Both the position numbers and the translations under genes were made by a program. From Thermoleophilia bacterium (GTDB taxonomy: Bacteria > Actinomycetota > Thermoleophilia > Miltoncostaeales > Miltoncostaeaceae), in assembly GCA_028285405.1 (NCBI GenBank), contig JANQPH010000033.1, positions 1 to 64,000 of the forward strand: a stretch of 64,000 nucleotides of DNA, in the 5' to 3' direction. Below are positions 47,764 to 57,755 of the stretch, in pieces. Position 1 is the stretch's first letter. Each line of letters opens with the position of its first letter. The notes beneath the pieces were generated by a model. It was not told the origin of the DNA. It did not search any database and was given only the letters and a program-made list of their open reading frames with translations.

Positions 47764-48534
47764 CTACCCGGCCTTGCGCCGGCGGGCGAGCAGGGTCACG
47801 TGCTCGGCGGCGAAGGGATCCTCGACCGGCAGCTCCAGCCGATCCATCCCGCACCGCGCGAGAAGGCGTTCCCAGGCCGCGATCGGGAACAGGCCGATCA
47901 CGTGCCGCTCGTGCTCGACCCGCGCAGAGGCGTCGCCCTCGCGCAGCACGAACACGTAGTCGACGGCATAGCTGGTCGCGCCCGGCGCCAGGTCGTGTGT
48001 CCATTCGAGATACCGGATGGCGCGCCCGTCGTCGCCATCGGTCCCGCCGGTGGCCGTCCCGGGCGCGAACGTCTCGGAGACGGCGTCGGGAACGACGAGG
48101 GCGAGGCCCCCGGGGCGCAGATGCGCGGCGATGGTGGCGAGCGCGGACTCGAGGTCGCGCTCGTTCAGCATGTAGTCGATCGCGTCGTGGATGAGCACGA
48201 CGTCGAACAGCCGACCGAGCCGGAGCGTCCGCATGTCGCCCTCGAGGTGCTCGACACCCGGGTTTAGGCGCCGGCTCTCGGCGAGCATCTGCGACGAGAG
48301 GTCCGTGAGCGTGCACGCAAAGCGCTCCGTCAGGTGCGACGCGAGGGTGCCGGCCCCGCAGCCGAGCTCGAGCAGGGTCCGGGTCGACCCCTCGCCCGCC
48401 CGGTCGACCACCGCGATCAGGTGCTCGGCCTCCTCGGCGTAGTCGCTCGGCGCGGTGAGCAGGTGGTACCAGGACGCGAGGTCCGTATACATGAGCGCCT
48501 CGTGCACGGGCGTGCGCGCTCCGGCGTCGGACAC
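47764..48534 (-). CDS. Class I SAM-dependent methyltransferase
   Basis: 256 residues. Motif I LLELGCGAGTLASHL, then CTLTDLSSQMLAESRRLNPG and LIHDAIDYMLNERDLESAL, with a long beta-rich C-terminal part (LEWTHDLAPGATSYAVDYVF, VEHERHVIGLF). The sequence belongs to a group annotated as methyltransferase type 11/12 with an inserted substrate cap. Substrate unknown. GTG 48534 is used; ATG 48489 (MYTDLASWYHLL) also fits homology. It lies 16 bp after dnaE's end and may be in its transcript. Confidence 0.82.
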   Translation of the reverse strand: MSDAGARTPVHEALMYTDLASWYHLLTAPSDYAEEAEHLIAVVDRAGEGSTRTLLELGCGAGTLASHLTERFACTLTDLSSQMLAESRRLNPGVEHLEGDMRTLRLGRLFDVVLIHDAIDYMLNERDLESALATIAAHLRPGGLALVVPDAVSETFAPGTATGGTDGDDGRAIRYLEWTHDLAPGATSYAVDYVFVLREGDASARVEHERHVIGLFPIAAWERLLARCGMDRLELPVEDPFAAEHVTLLARRRKAG

Positions 48535-48550
48535 GCCGCCGAGCCCCTCC

Positions 48551-51500
48551 TCAGGCGACGCAGCGTTCCCCGAAGAGCGTCTTCAGGGACGCGAGGAGGC
48601 TGCCGTCGCGTGGATCGACGCGGTGGCGGTCGCCGAGACGGAACCGCTCGGGCCCATGCGCGGTGCGCATCTCCACAACGACCGCGGCGTCACCGGCATG
48701 GTCGGCGATGAGCGTCTTCAGCTGGACGAGGTCGTCGGGTCGAACGCGAGCCGAGTCGAGCATGACCACCATCTGCTCGTCCTCGCCGTCCTCGGCCGGC
48801 TCGAACGACGTGATCGCCCTGGCGACGACCTTGGTCTCGCCCTCGCCCTTGTGGTCCACACGGCCGTCGACCAGGACCATCGCGTCCGACGACAGGAGCT
48901 CCCGCGCCTCGGCGAGCACGGCGGGGACGACCACGATCTCGACGCTGCCGGACAGATCCTCGAGCGTGAGGAACATCATCGGCTCGCCCTTGCGCGTCGT
49001 CACGCCCTTGGTCGCGCCGACCAGCCCGCCCACCCGCACGTTCTCGCCGTCACCCCGGTCGTGCAGCTGGGTGAGGCCGCACGAGGTGGCCCGCTGCAGC
49101 TGGCGCCGGGCGTCCTCGAGCGGATGGCTCGAGACGTAGAGCCCGAGGGCCTCCTTCTCCCCCGACAGCAGCTCGGAGCGCGCCATCTCCTCGCCCTCGA
49201 TCGGCGGGTCGACGTCGATGCCCGCCACCGCGCCGTTCTCGGACTGCTCCATGCCGCCGAACAGGGACTCCTGCCCGGCCGCCTCGTCCGCCCGACGCTT
49301 GGCGGCGATCCCCATCGCGGAGGGAAGCACCTCGAGCATGGCCGCGCGGGACGCCCCGGTCGAGTCGAGCGATCCGCTCCGAATGAGGCTCTCGAGCGCC
49401 CGCTTGTTGACCTGTGCCTGGTCGACCCTGCGACAGAACTCGTACAGGCTCTCGAACGAGCCGCCCTCCTGCCGCGCGGCGATGATCGCCTGGACGGCGC
49501 TGTCCCCGACGCCCTTCACCGCGGTGAGGCCGAACCGGATCTCGGCCTCACCGGTCACCGCGAAGTCGGCGGCGCTCCTGTTGGCGTCCGGCGGCAGCAC
49601 CGAGAGGCCCATGTCCCGGCTGGCCGTGACGTAGAACGGGACGCGGTCCTTCGTGTCCATCACCGAGGACAGGAGCGCCGCCATGTACTGGGCCGGGTGG
49701 TTCGCCTTCAGGTAGGCGGTGCGATAGGCCAGAAGCGCGTAACACGCCGCGTGGCTCTTGTTGAACGAGTAGTCGCCGGCCGCCTCGCAGAGGCCCCAGA
49801 GCCGCCTGGCCACATCGGAGCCGACCCCGGCGTCCGTGCATCCCGTGACGAACTCCGGCTCGAGTGACGCCATCAGGGCCTTGTCTTTCTTGCCCACGGC
49901 CTTGCGCAGATCATCCGCGCGACTCGGAGAGAACCCGGCGATCTCGCGCGCGATCGCCATCAGCTGCTCCTGGTAGATGGCGACGCCGTATGTCGGTCCG
50001 GTGATCGGCTCCAGGCGCGGGTCGTCGAACTGCACCTGCGACGGATTGCGCTTGTTCTTCGCGTACGTGCTGATGAAGGCCATCGGGCCCGGCCGGTAGA
50101 GGGCCACGAGCGCGATCAGGTCGGCGAACTCGGTGGGCCGCACCTCGCGCAGCGCCTCGCGCATCCCGCTGGACTCGAACTGGAAGACGCCGAGCGCATC
50201 GCCGCGGGCGAGCATCCGATACGTCGACTCGTCGTCGAGTGCGATCGCGTCCATGTCGATGCGGCCGCCGCCGTCTCGCTCGATCAGATCGAGCGCGCCC
50301 TGGATGACGTCCAGGTTGCGCAGGCCGAGGAAGTCCATCTTCAGCAGCCCGAGCGCCTCGACGTCGTGGTCCGGAAGCTGGGTGACGACGTTGCCTTCGT
50401 CGTCAAGGCGCACCGGGATCCAGTCGGTGACGTCACCGGGCGCGATGACCACGCCGGCCGCGTGCACGCCCTCGTTTCGCACGAGGCCCTCGAGCGGCCG
50501 GGCCGTGTCGACGATCTTCTTCGTCTCGGCGTCGGCGTCGTAGGCATCCGCGAGCTCGGTGCCCGACTTCATCGCGTCCTCGAGGCGAATCCCGATCGGG
50601 CGCTCGGGAACGAGCTTGGCGATGCGGTCGACCTGCCCGTACGGGTATCCGAGCACCCGGCCGGCGTCGCGCACGACCGCCCGTGACAAGAGTTTGCCGA
50701 AGGTCCCGATCCGGGCGACCGAGCCCGCGCCGTACTTCTCGGTCACGTAGCTCACGACGCGGTCCCGGCCACCCACGGAGAAGTCGGTGTCGATGTCGGG
50801 CATGCTCTTTCGGCCCGGGTTCAGGAACCGCTCGAACAGCAGCCCGTGCTCCAGCGGGTCGATGTCCGTGATCTGCAGCGTGAACGAGACCAGCGAGCCG
50901 GCGGCGGAGCCGCGGCCCGGTCCGACCGCGACCCCGTTCTCGCGCGCCCACCTGATGTAGTCCCACACGATCAGGAAGTAGCTCGAGAAGCCCATCTCCT
51001 CGATGACCGCCAGCTCGAACCGGAGGCGCTCGTCCGCCTCGGACGGCGGCGATCCCGCGTAGCGCATCGCCATGCCCTCGCGGCACAGCCGCTCCAGGTA
51101 GCCGTGCGGGGTCTCCCCCTCCGGGACCGGGAACCGCGGCAGCTTGAAGTCTCCGATGGGGAGCTCGAGGCCGGCGCAGCGGGTGGCGATCTCGGTCGAG
51201 CGGCCGATCGCCTCGATGTGGTCGGGGAGCGCGACTGCCATCTCCGCGCCGGTCTTCAGGAAGAACTCGTCCGTGTCGAACTTGAAGCGGTTGGGGTTCG
51301 AGAGGAGGTCGCGCGTCTGGATCGCCAGCAGCGCCTCGTGCGCTCGGGCATCGTGCTGACACACGTAGTGCGCGTCACACGTCGCGACCTCTGGCAGCCC
51401 GGTCTCGGCGGCCAGCGCCGCCAGGTGCTGGTTGATCTTCGCCTGGACAGGGATGCCGGAGTTCTGGATCTCCACGTAGACGTCGTCGCGGCCGAAGATG

Positions 51501-51994
51501 TCCGACAGCGTTCCGAGCTCCGACCGCGCCGCGCCCATGTCGTCCTGCTCGAGGTGTGAGCACACGCTCCCCGACAGGCACCCCGAGAGCGCGATCACGC
51601 CTTCCGAGTGCCGGCTCATGAGCTCGTAGTCCACCCGGGGCTTGCGGTGATACCCCTCCAGGTAGCCGGCCGAGCAGAGCCGGATCAGGTTGTAGTAGCC
51701 CTGGGTGGTCTCGGCGAGGAGCGTGAGGTGCGCGCGGCGCTCCTTGCTCGGGCGCTCGGCGCGGTCGGGCACGACGTACGCCTCGAGCCCGACGATCGGG
51801 GTGATGTCCCGCTTTCGCGCTTCGGTGTAGAGCTCGACGGCGCCGCTCATCACGCCGTGGTCGGTGAGCGCGACGGCGCTCTGGCCCATCTCCTCGACCC
51901 GGTCGAGCAAGCGACCGATCTTGCAGGCGCCGTCCAGGATCGAGTAGTCGGAGTGGACGTGCAGATGGCAGAACGGCGGCGCCTCGCGGCTCAT
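48551..51994 (-). CDS. dnaE: DNA polymerase III alpha subunit
   Basis: 1147 residues. The N-terminal PHP domain starts FCHLHVHSDYSILDGACKIG. The catalytic aspartates are in MPDIDTDFS (about residues 396-404), preceded by GPGRGSAAGSLV, and followed by the palm/fingers (LDFLGLRNLDVI, FQFESSGMREAL, YQEQLMAIARE). Helix-hairpin-helix and OB-fold regions (VRVGGLVGATKGVTTRKGEP) complete a DnaE1-type replicative polymerase. ATG 51994 with GGAGG ten bases upstream fits; a longer start at 52054 has no homology. Confidence 0.97.
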   Translation of the reverse strand: MSREAPPFCHLHVHSDYSILDGACKIGRLLDRVEEMGQSAVALTDHGVMSGAVELYTEARKRDITPIVGLEAYVVPDRAERPSKERRAHLTLLAETTQGYYNLIRLCSAGYLEGYHRKPRVDYELMSRHSEGVIALSGCLSGSVCSHLEQDDMGAARSELGTLSDIFGRDDVYVEIQNSGIPVQAKINQHLAALAAETGLPEVATCDAHYVCQHDARAHEALLAIQTRDLLSNPNRFKFDTDEFFLKTGAEMAVALPDHIEAIGRSTEIATRCAGLELPIGDFKLPRFPVPEGETPHGYLERLCREGMAMRYAGSPPSEADERLRFELAVIEEMGFSSYFLIVWDYIRWARENGVAVGPGRGSAAGSLVSFTLQITDIDPLEHGLLFERFLNPGRKSMPDIDTDFSVGGRDRVVSYVTEKYGAGSVARIGTFGKLLSRAVVRDAGRVLGYPYGQVDRIAKLVPERPIGIRLEDAMKSGTELADAYDADAETKKIVDTARPLEGLVRNEGVHAAGVVIAPGDVTDWIPVRLDDEGNVVTQLPDHDVEALGLLKMDFLGLRNLDVIQGALDLIERDGGGRIDMDAIALDDESTYRMLARGDALGVFQFESSGMREALREVRPTEFADLIALVALYRPGPMAFISTYAKNKRNPSQVQFDDPRLEPITGPTYGVAIYQEQLMAIAREIAGFSPSRADDLRKAVGKKDKALMASLEPEFVTGCTDAGVGSDVARRLWGLCEAAGDYSFNKSHAACYALLAYRTAYLKANHPAQYMAALLSSVMDTKDRVPFYVTASRDMGLSVLPPDANRSAADFAVTGEAEIRFGLTAVKGVGDSAVQAIIAARQEGGSFESLYEFCRRVDQAQVNKRALESLIRSGSLDSTGASRAAMLEVLPSAMGIAAKRRADEAAGQESLFGGMEQSENGAVAGIDVDPPIEGEEMARSELLSGEKEALGLYVSSHPLEDARRQLQRATSCGLTQLHDRGDGENVRVGGLVGATKGVTTRKGEPMMFLTLEDLSGSVEIVVVPAVLAEARELLSSDAMVLVDGRVDHKGEGETKVVARAITSFEPAEDGEDEQMVVMLDSARVRPDDLVQLKTLIADHAGDAAVVVEMRTAHGPERFRLGDRHRVDPRDGSLLASLKTLFGERCVA

Positions 51995-52119
51995 CTGGCA
52001 GATGCCTCCACGCGTCGATCGATGTGACGAGAAGTCCGGCTGACGCGCCCTCACGAGGGTACGTCACGGTGTCGGAACGCTACTGCTGGTGGCAGACGTC
52101 CGGCGGACCCTCGACGCCG

Positions 52120-53076
52120 CTAGGTCATGTCCTCCGCGACGCTCAGCTCGATCTTCGCGGTGCCCCAGTCGCCGGTGATCAGGTAGCCGCCGGTCGAGGG
52201 GGCGGCCGCGGCGCGAGCGCCCTCGATCCACTGCACGAGCGCCCCGTCCGAGGAACGGAGAACCGCGACCCGCGGGTCCTCCCCTTGCCCGGAGGACAGC
52301 ACGATCTTCGTCCCGTCGGGCGAGAGCGACATCGCCTCGGCGGCGAACGGTGCCGGGAACGTGCCGACCAGATCGCAGCCCTCGGCGGCCCAGACCGACA
52401 CGTGGGCATCGTCGTGCAGCGATGCGCCCACCTCCGCCGCCGACGCGGTGGCCAGGGCGGAGATCTCGGAGCCGTGCTCGACCGCGCATCCGGGGCGGCC
52501 GATCTCACCGCCGGCGGCGGTGAGGAGATGACCGTCGGACGCGTAGGCGAGCCCGTCGACCGGACCGGCGATCTCGTTCAGTACCTCTCCGTCCGGAAGC
52601 GCGAGCTCCCGGATGACGCCGTCGTGTGCGACCGCCATCTGCTGTCCGTCGTGGCGGATGCTGGCGTGGCCGTCGCCGAGGTCGTAGATCAGGTCGCCGA
52701 GCGAGGGCAGCACGATGGCCCGCCAGCCACCGTCGGCGTGGACGAGCGCCGCGTTGCGGCCCGCCGCCGGCACGAGCTTGTCGAGGCCGGGCGGGCGACG
52801 CTCGTGGAGGAGGTTGAAGCTCGGCCAGGCCAGACACGACAGCGCCCCGCTGCGCCCGATCAGGGCGACCCGCTCGTGATCGCCGAGCGCGCAGAACTCA
52901 CCCGGTACCGGCGTGGCGCCGGTGAGCGTGAGCGGGTCGTCCTTGGCGACCTCGAAACCCGCGGGCGGATCGATCTCGGCCAGCTTCAGGCCCTGGCGGC
53001 CGAGGACCAGCTTGGCGATGATGGGCACTCCCGACGCCTCGAAGCGAAGCGGAGCCGCCGTGCCTCCGCGCTTCAT
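52120..53076 (-). CDS. Beta-propeller-like hypothetical protein
   Basis: 318 residues made of repeated four-strand-like units with DG/GD turns (SLGDLIYDLGDGHASIRHDG, EAMSLSPDGTKIVLSSGQG, GYLITGDWGTAKIELSV), resembling WD40/YVTN propellers. No signal peptide or catalytic motif is evident. Its ATG overlaps the argG stop (ATGA), so it is co-expressed with argininosuccinate synthase, but no link to arginine synthesis is known to me. Confidence 0.65.
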   Translation of the reverse strand: MKRGGTAAPLRFEASGVPIIAKLVLGRQGLKLAEIDPPAGFEVAKDDPLTLTGATPVPGEFCALGDHERVALIGRSGALSCLAWPSFNLLHERRPPGLDKLVPAAGRNAALVHADGGWRAIVLPSLGDLIYDLGDGHASIRHDGQQMAVAHDGVIRELALPDGEVLNEIAGPVDGLAYASDGHLLTAAGGEIGRPGCAVEHGSEISALATASAAEVGASLHDDAHVSVWAAEGCDLVGTFPAPFAAEAMSLSPDGTKIVLSSGQGEDPRVAVLRSSDGALVQWIEGARAAAAPSTGGYLITGDWGTAKIELSVAEDMT

Positions 53077-54278
53077 CCCTTCCTCCGAGCCTCGGCGATT
53101 CGGTGCGCCATCCGGCTCTGCAGCGAGAAGAGCTCGATGAAGCCCGGAGAGGCGCCCTGGGCGAACGCCGCATCGGCGTCGAACGTCGCCAGCGAGCGGT
53201 CGTAGATCGCGTTCGGCGAGCGGCGCCGCACCGCGGTCGCGTTGCCCTTGTAAAGCCGCATCGTGATCTCCCCCTCGACTCGTTCGTTCACGCGATCGGA
53301 GAACGCGGCGATGTCGGCCAGGAGCGGCTCGTACCAGAGCCCCTCGTAGACGATCTGCGCCCAGAGCGCGTCGAGCTGGGGCTTCAGCGCGTTCTCACGA
53401 CCCGTGCACACGAGCTTCTCGAGCTCTCGGTGGGCGGTCAGGATCACCTCGGCCGCCGGCACCTCGTACAGATCGCGGACCTTCAGACCCACGACCCGGT
53501 CCTCGATGTGGTCGACGATGCCGACCCCGTTGCGCGACGCCGCCTCGGCCACGCGCTGGATCAGCTCCACGAGGCCCAGCTCGACGCCGTCGAGGGCGAC
53601 GGGCAGGCCGTCCCGAAAGCCGATGGTGATCTCCTGCGCCCGGTCCGGCGCCCGCTCGGGCGGGGTCACGAGCTCGAAGACGTCGTCGGGCGGGGCCTGC
53701 TCGATGTCCTCGATCACGCCGCCCTCGCTGGAGCGCCCCCAGAGGTTGTCGTCGATCGAGTACGGCCGGGCGGTCGTCGACGAGACCGGGATGCCGTGCT
53801 TCTCGGCGTAGGCGATCTCCTCGTCCCGACCCATTCCCCACTCCCGGACGGGCGCGATCAGCTTCAGGTCCGGAGCGAGCGTCGCCACGGTCGCCTCGAT
53901 CCTGACCTGGTCGTTGCCCTTGCCGGTGCACCCGTGGGCGATGGTGTCCGCGTCGTGCTCGCGCGCGGCCTCGACGGCGATCTTGGCGAGCAGCGGGCGG
54001 CCCAGCGTCGTGAAGAGGGGGTATCCCCCCTGGTACCTGGCGTTCGCCTTGATCGCCGGCGCCACGTAGTCGCGGGCGAACTCCTCGCGCGCGTCGACGA
54101 CGAGGCTGGCCACCGCGCCGAGGTCCACGGCCTTCTGGCGGATCGCCTCGAAGTCGTCCGTCGGCTGCCCGAGGTCGATGCACAGCGCGACCACCTCGGC
54201 GTCGTACTGCTCCTGGATCCAGCGGAGCATCACGGACGTGTCGAGGCCGCCCGAGTACAGGAGCACGACCCGGTGCAC
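53073..54278 (-). CDS. argG: Argininosuccinate synthase
   Basis: 401 residues from GTG 54278. The N-type PP-loop VVLLYSGGLDTSV starts within the first ten residues, followed by DLGQPTDDFE, ARYQGGYPLFTTLGRPLLA, HGCTGKGNDQVR and PYSIDDNLWGRS. It joins citrulline and aspartate with ATP. The chosen start matches the family N-terminus and length (about 400), though no Shine-Dalgarno is seen; upstream in-frame sequence is non-homologous. The 287-bp gap to the divergent anti-sigma gene must hold its promoter, and I see no other gene there. Confidence 0.96.
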   Translation of the reverse strand: MHRVVLLYSGGLDTSVMLRWIQEQYDAEVVALCIDLGQPTDDFEAIRQKAVDLGAVASLVVDAREEFARDYVAPAIKANARYQGGYPLFTTLGRPLLAKIAVEAAREHDADTIAHGCTGKGNDQVRIEATVATLAPDLKLIAPVREWGMGRDEEIAYAEKHGIPVSSTTARPYSIDDNLWGRSSEGGVIEDIEQAPPDDVFELVTPPERAPDRAQEITIGFRDGLPVALDGVELGLVELIQRVAEAASRNGVGIVDHIEDRVVGLKVRDLYEVPAAEVILTAHRELEKLVCTGRENALKPQLDALWAQIVYEGLWYEPLLADIAAFSDRVNERVEGEITMRLYKGNATAVRRRSPNAIYDRSLATFDADAAFAQGASPGFIELFSLQSRMAHRIAEARRKG

Positions 54279-54565
54279 CTCGTGGGGGGCCGCGAGGTAG
54301 CTGGCGACACGCGTCGCCGTGGCCCCGGGCGGGCCCTCCTCGGATCGCGCGTTGCCGGTCAACGTGCCGGTCCGCTCAAGGGCGCTCGGGAGATCGTCTG
54401 ACGCAGAAGGGCAACGCGTCGGACTATACGCCCACCGCGCCCCGGGTCGTCGCGTCGACGGCCGCCGGAGCGCCCCGCCGTGGCCCACCCTCGCCCCCAG
54501 CCGGCATCGGCGGTGTGTGCGATGATGCCGTCGCCCCAGTTTGTGATGGAGGTCTCAAGACCCGC

Positions 54566-55015
54566 ATGCCGCGCGCTCGGCTCGTTTCCGCAGTCACGCT
54601 TCCCGCGGAATACGAGTCTCTGACGTTCGCGCGCAAGGTCGTCGAGCGGGCGCTGGTGTCGCTCGGGTGGGGTGACGACGCGGCGGCCAGGATCGTCCTG
54701 GCCTCGGCCGAGGCCGTCTGCAACGCGATCGAGCACGGCTCCGAGCGGGGAGCCGATGTCGGGCTCGAGCTGTGGTCGGAAGGGCCGACCGCCTGGGTCC
54801 AGGTGACCGACGAGGGTCGCAGCGACTCGGCCATTCCCCTCGTCCTGCCGAGCACCCCGCCGGACGCACAGGCATCGCGGGGTCGCGGCCTCGTGATCAT
54901 GTCCCGCCTGTCCGACGACGTGAGCATCGAGGCCAACAGCGGCGGCGGCACGACGATCATCCTGCGGTTCTCGGGCGAGGACGACCTCGAGGCGCCCGCG
55001 GCGGAGGTCGCCTAG
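54566..55015 (+). CDS. Anti-sigma-factor-type serine kinase (RsbW/SpoIIAB-like HATPase)
   Basis: 149 residues from ATG 54566 (a GTG at 54515 is possible). The GHKL ATPase pattern is present: SAEAVCNAIEHGSERGADVG (N box), VQVTDEGRSD (G1) and ASRGRGLVIMSRLSD (G2). These small kinases bind sigma factors and phosphorylate anti-anti-sigma proteins. No sigma factor or STAS gene is adjacent, so its partner is elsewhere. It is divergent from argG. Confidence 0.85.
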   Translation: MPRARLVSAVTLPAEYESLTFARKVVERALVSLGWGDDAAARIVLASAEAVCNAIEHGSERGADVGLELWSEGPTAWVQVTDEGRSDSAIPLVLPSTPPDAQASRGRGLVIMSRLSDDVSIEANSGGGTTIILRFSGEDDLEAPAAEVA

Positions 55016-55069
55016 GCGGACGCCGGCGGCGGGGTGGCGCGATGCCACCGCCGCCGCGCGACATCGCCG

Positions 55070-55765
55070 TCACCGCTCGAGGCGGAAGGGCGGGTACTCG
55101 TCGCGCATCAGCGCGGCGTAGGCCACGACCCGGTAGACCCACCGGTTCAGCCCGACGAGCAGCCGGAAGATGCCCTGCGGATACCGCGCCGTGAAGAGCA
55201 GCACCACCCCGGCGAAGACCGCCAGGATCCAGACGAGCGACCCCGGCGCCGCCAGCAGGGGGATCGGCAGGAGGTCCGGCCCGAACAGGACGCCGCCGAT
55301 GAAGATCCCGACGAGGATGTAGTGCGGGATCGCCAGGAGCCACCACTTGACGAGGGCCAGCCGGCGCGACAGCCGCTCCGGATAGGGAATCTCGAGCCGG
55401 GCCGGGTAGTCCGGCTCGGGGCCGAGGCTGAGCGGTGGATAGCGGTCGGTTCCGAGCGCGTTGAAGGCGTAGAACGTCACGCGCCAGGTCCACCTGAGAA
55501 CACCCACGTTGTAGTCGAACAGCGGCCGTGGGTAGCGGCCGGTGGCCAGCACCATCACCAGCGCGGCGATGCTGGCGCCGAGAAAGCCGATCCAGAGCAC
55601 GAACAGCACGACGACGTGCGGGATCGCCAGGATCCACTTGACGAGCCACTTCCAGCGTGAGAGCCCCGGGTCGAGCTCACCCTCGACGTTGACCGGGTAC
55701 GGACTCGACGGCCCGGTGCTCGCCGGCTGTGGCGCGGTGACCCCTGGGTACGGAAGCTCGGTCAC
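55070..55765 (-). CDS. DUF4389 membrane protein
   Basis: 231 residues, GTG start behind GGAGG. After a Pro/Ser-rich N-terminus there are two repeated units, each with a LSRWKWLVKWILAIPH- or RRLALVKWWLLAIPHY-type amphipathic segment followed by two membrane helices, and conserved FDYNVGVLRWTWRV / LLVGLNRWVYRVVAY. That is the DUF4389 pattern of actinobacteria, function unknown. It stands alone, convergent with the anti-sigma gene. Confidence 0.85.
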   Translation of the reverse strand: MTELPYPGVTAPQPASTGPSSPYPVNVEGELDPGLSRWKWLVKWILAIPHVVVLFVLWIGFLGASIAALVMVLATGRYPRPLFDYNVGVLRWTWRVTFYAFNALGTDRYPPLSLGPEPDYPARLEIPYPERLSRRLALVKWWLLAIPHYILVGIFIGGVLFGPDLLPIPLLAAPGSLVWILAVFAGVVLLFTARYPQGIFRLLVGLNRWVYRVVAYAALMRDEYPPFRLER

Positions 55766-55920
55766 GGCACCTCCTTTCGTGTCGGATGCCGTGAGGCAAT
55801 GGTCACCCGACCGCCCGGAGCGGGCGTCGGCGGCAGCGGCGATCCGCGCTCCCTCCCGCGGGTGATCTCGGCGAGCCAGGGCTCCATCCCCGGGGGGAGT
55901 CCGCTCGAGGCCGACTCGAG

Positions 55921-56583
55921 CTAGTCGCCGGGGCGCACGAGCCCGCTCTCGTAGGCGAACACCACCGCCTGCACCCGATCGCGCAGGTCGAGCTTGCCCA
56001 GGACGTGCGAGACGTGCGTCTTGACCGTCGCCTCCCCGACCACGAGCCGGTCGGCGATCTCGGCGTTCGAGAGGCCGCGGGCGACCAGGCCGAGCACCTC
56101 CGCCTCGCGCTCGGTGAGCTCCCTCAGACCGTCCGCCGCGGGTGACGCCGGCGGTGGCACGAGCTCGGCCAGCAGCCGCTTGGTCACCGACGGCGCGAGC
56201 AGCGCATCACCGCGCGCCACGACGCGCACCGCGTCGACCAGGGCCTCGGGGGGCGCGTCCTTCAGCATGAACCCGCTGGCACCGGCCTGGATCGCCGCGT
56301 AGACGTACTCGTCCAGGTCGAACGTGGTGAGGATCAGGACCCGCGGCGCGCGCTCCCCGGCCTCGGCGACGATCCGGCGCGTCGCCTCGACGCCGTCGAG
56401 CCGGGGCATCCGCACGTCCATCACGATCACGTCCGGGCGCAGCCGACGCGCCGCCTCGACCGCCTCCAGCCCGTCCTCGGCCTCGCCGCACACGCGCAGG
56501 TCGGGCTGTGCCTCGAGCACCATCGCGAAACCCGCCCGGACCATCGCCTGGTCGTCGACGAGGAGCACGCTGGTCTGCGACAT
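55921..56583 (-). CDS. NarL/LuxR-type response regulator
   Basis: 220 residues. Receiver domain with DD at 10-11 (LLVDDQAMVRAG), phospho-acceptor Asp in VIVMDVRMPRLDG and Lys in FMLKDAPPEAL; then a LuxR HTH (LTEREAEVLGLVARGLSNAE, VVGEATVKTHVSHVLGKLDL). Its ATG shares one base with the stop of the histidine kinase gene, so the two are a cognate pair. The nearby MacB/FtsX-type transporter genes on the same strand are candidate targets. Confidence 0.95.
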   Translation of the reverse strand: MSQTSVLLVDDQAMVRAGFAMVLEAQPDLRVCGEAEDGLEAVEAARRLRPDVIVMDVRMPRLDGVEATRRIVAEAGERAPRVLILTTFDLDEYVYAAIQAGASGFMLKDAPPEALVDAVRVVARGDALLAPSVTKRLLAELVPPPASPAADGLRELTEREAEVLGLVARGLSNAEIADRLVVGEATVKTHVSHVLGKLDLRDRVQAVVFAYESGLVRPGD

Positions 56584-57710
56584 CAGCCGTCCTCGCCCTC
56601 GGGCAGCACGGCGCGAACGAGAAAGCCGCCGCCGGGGACCGGGCCGGCCTCGACGGCGCCGCCGAGCGCCTCCGCGCGCTCCCTCATCCCCACCAGCCCA
56701 TGCCCGGGATCCTGTCCGTTTGCGCCGAGGCCATCGTCGCTCACGTCGACCTCGATCCGGTCGGGAAAGTACCGCAGCGCGACCCGGGCGCTGGCGTTCG
56801 GCCCCGCGTGGCGGCGCACGTTGGTGAGCGCCTCCTGGGCGATCCGGTACGCGGACAGGCCGACGGTCGGCCCGAGCGGGCGCGGTGTACCGGCGACCTC
56901 CAGCTCGACGGCGACACCGGCGTCCCGGTTCGCCTCGACGAGTCCAGGGATGTCGTCGACCCCGGGCTGGGGAGCCAGCTCCCCAGCCGCCTCCTCGGCC
57001 CCTCGGAGCACACCGAGGATCCGGCGCATCTCGGACAGCGACTCCCGGCCCGTGCGCTCGACGTTCTGGATCGCGCCCTCGGCGGCGTCCGGGTCGGCCC
57101 GAAGCACGGTCCGCGCCGCTCCGGCCTGGACGACCATCACGCTCATCCCGTGCGCCACCACGTCGTGAAGCTCGCGGGCGATCTCGAGCCGGTCCTCGGC
57201 CAGCCGGCGCTGGATTCTGTCCTCGGATCGAAGCCGGCGCTGGCGAACCTGCGAGCCGATCGACCAGGCGAGCACCACCAGCGCCATCCCCGCGACGATC
57301 GACCCCGCGTCGGTGGGATCCCCGACCAGCAGGGCGACCAGGAGCAGGCCGCCCGCCAGCACGAGCGCCGCCCGCGACTCCTCCCGAGGCCGGTGGGCAG
57401 CCACCGTGAAGAGGCCCACGAGCACCGCGAACCCGGCGGGCCCGTCGGGAAGCGCCAGGGCGACGTAGACGGCGTATGCGACGGTCGCCAGCGCGAGCAC
57501 GAGCTCGGGCCGAGCTCGGCGCCACGCCACCGGGAGCGTGGCGATCAGGACGAGCGGGACGCCGAGCGCCGCGGGAACGCGTCCGCCGGAGCCACCGTCG
57601 GCGAGGACGGCGAGCGAGCCGAGCGCCAGGACGACCGCAAGCGCCCAGTCCCGACCGTCATTGCCGACGAGCCACCGCAGAAAGCGCCAGATGGAGCGCA
57701 TCGGGCTCAC
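56583..57710 (-). CDS. Sensor histidine kinase, HisKA_3 (NarX/DesK-like) type
   Basis: 375 residues. Five or so N-terminal membrane segments (DWALAVVLALGSLAVLADGG to AGMALVVLAWSIGSQV), then the HisKA_3 helix with the phospho-accepting His in EIARELHDVVAHGMSVMVVQ, and an HATPase ending GLVGMRERAEALGGAVEAGP. The signal is unknown; the short loops suggest sensing within the membrane. GTG 57710 or ATG 57701 may start it. The gene order transporter - kinase - regulator resembles antibiotic/envelope-stress modules. Confidence 0.92.
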   Translation of the reverse strand: MSPMRSIWRFLRWLVGNDGRDWALAVVLALGSLAVLADGGSGGRVPAALGVPLVLIATLPVAWRRARPELVLALATVAYAVYVALALPDGPAGFAVLVGLFTVAAHRPREESRAALVLAGGLLLVALLVGDPTDAGSIVAGMALVVLAWSIGSQVRQRRLRSEDRIQRRLAEDRLEIARELHDVVAHGMSVMVVQAGAARTVLRADPDAAEGAIQNVERTGRESLSEMRRILGVLRGAEEAAGELAPQPGVDDIPGLVEANRDAGVAVELEVAGTPRPLGPTVGLSAYRIAQEALTNVRRHAGPNASARVALRYFPDRIEVDVSDDGLGANGQDPGHGLVGMRERAEALGGAVEAGPVPGGGFLVRAVLPEGEDG

Positions 57711-57755
57711 GCTAGCGCCACGGGGCCGAGGGCGCGCCCCCAGTCCCCCCGGGCC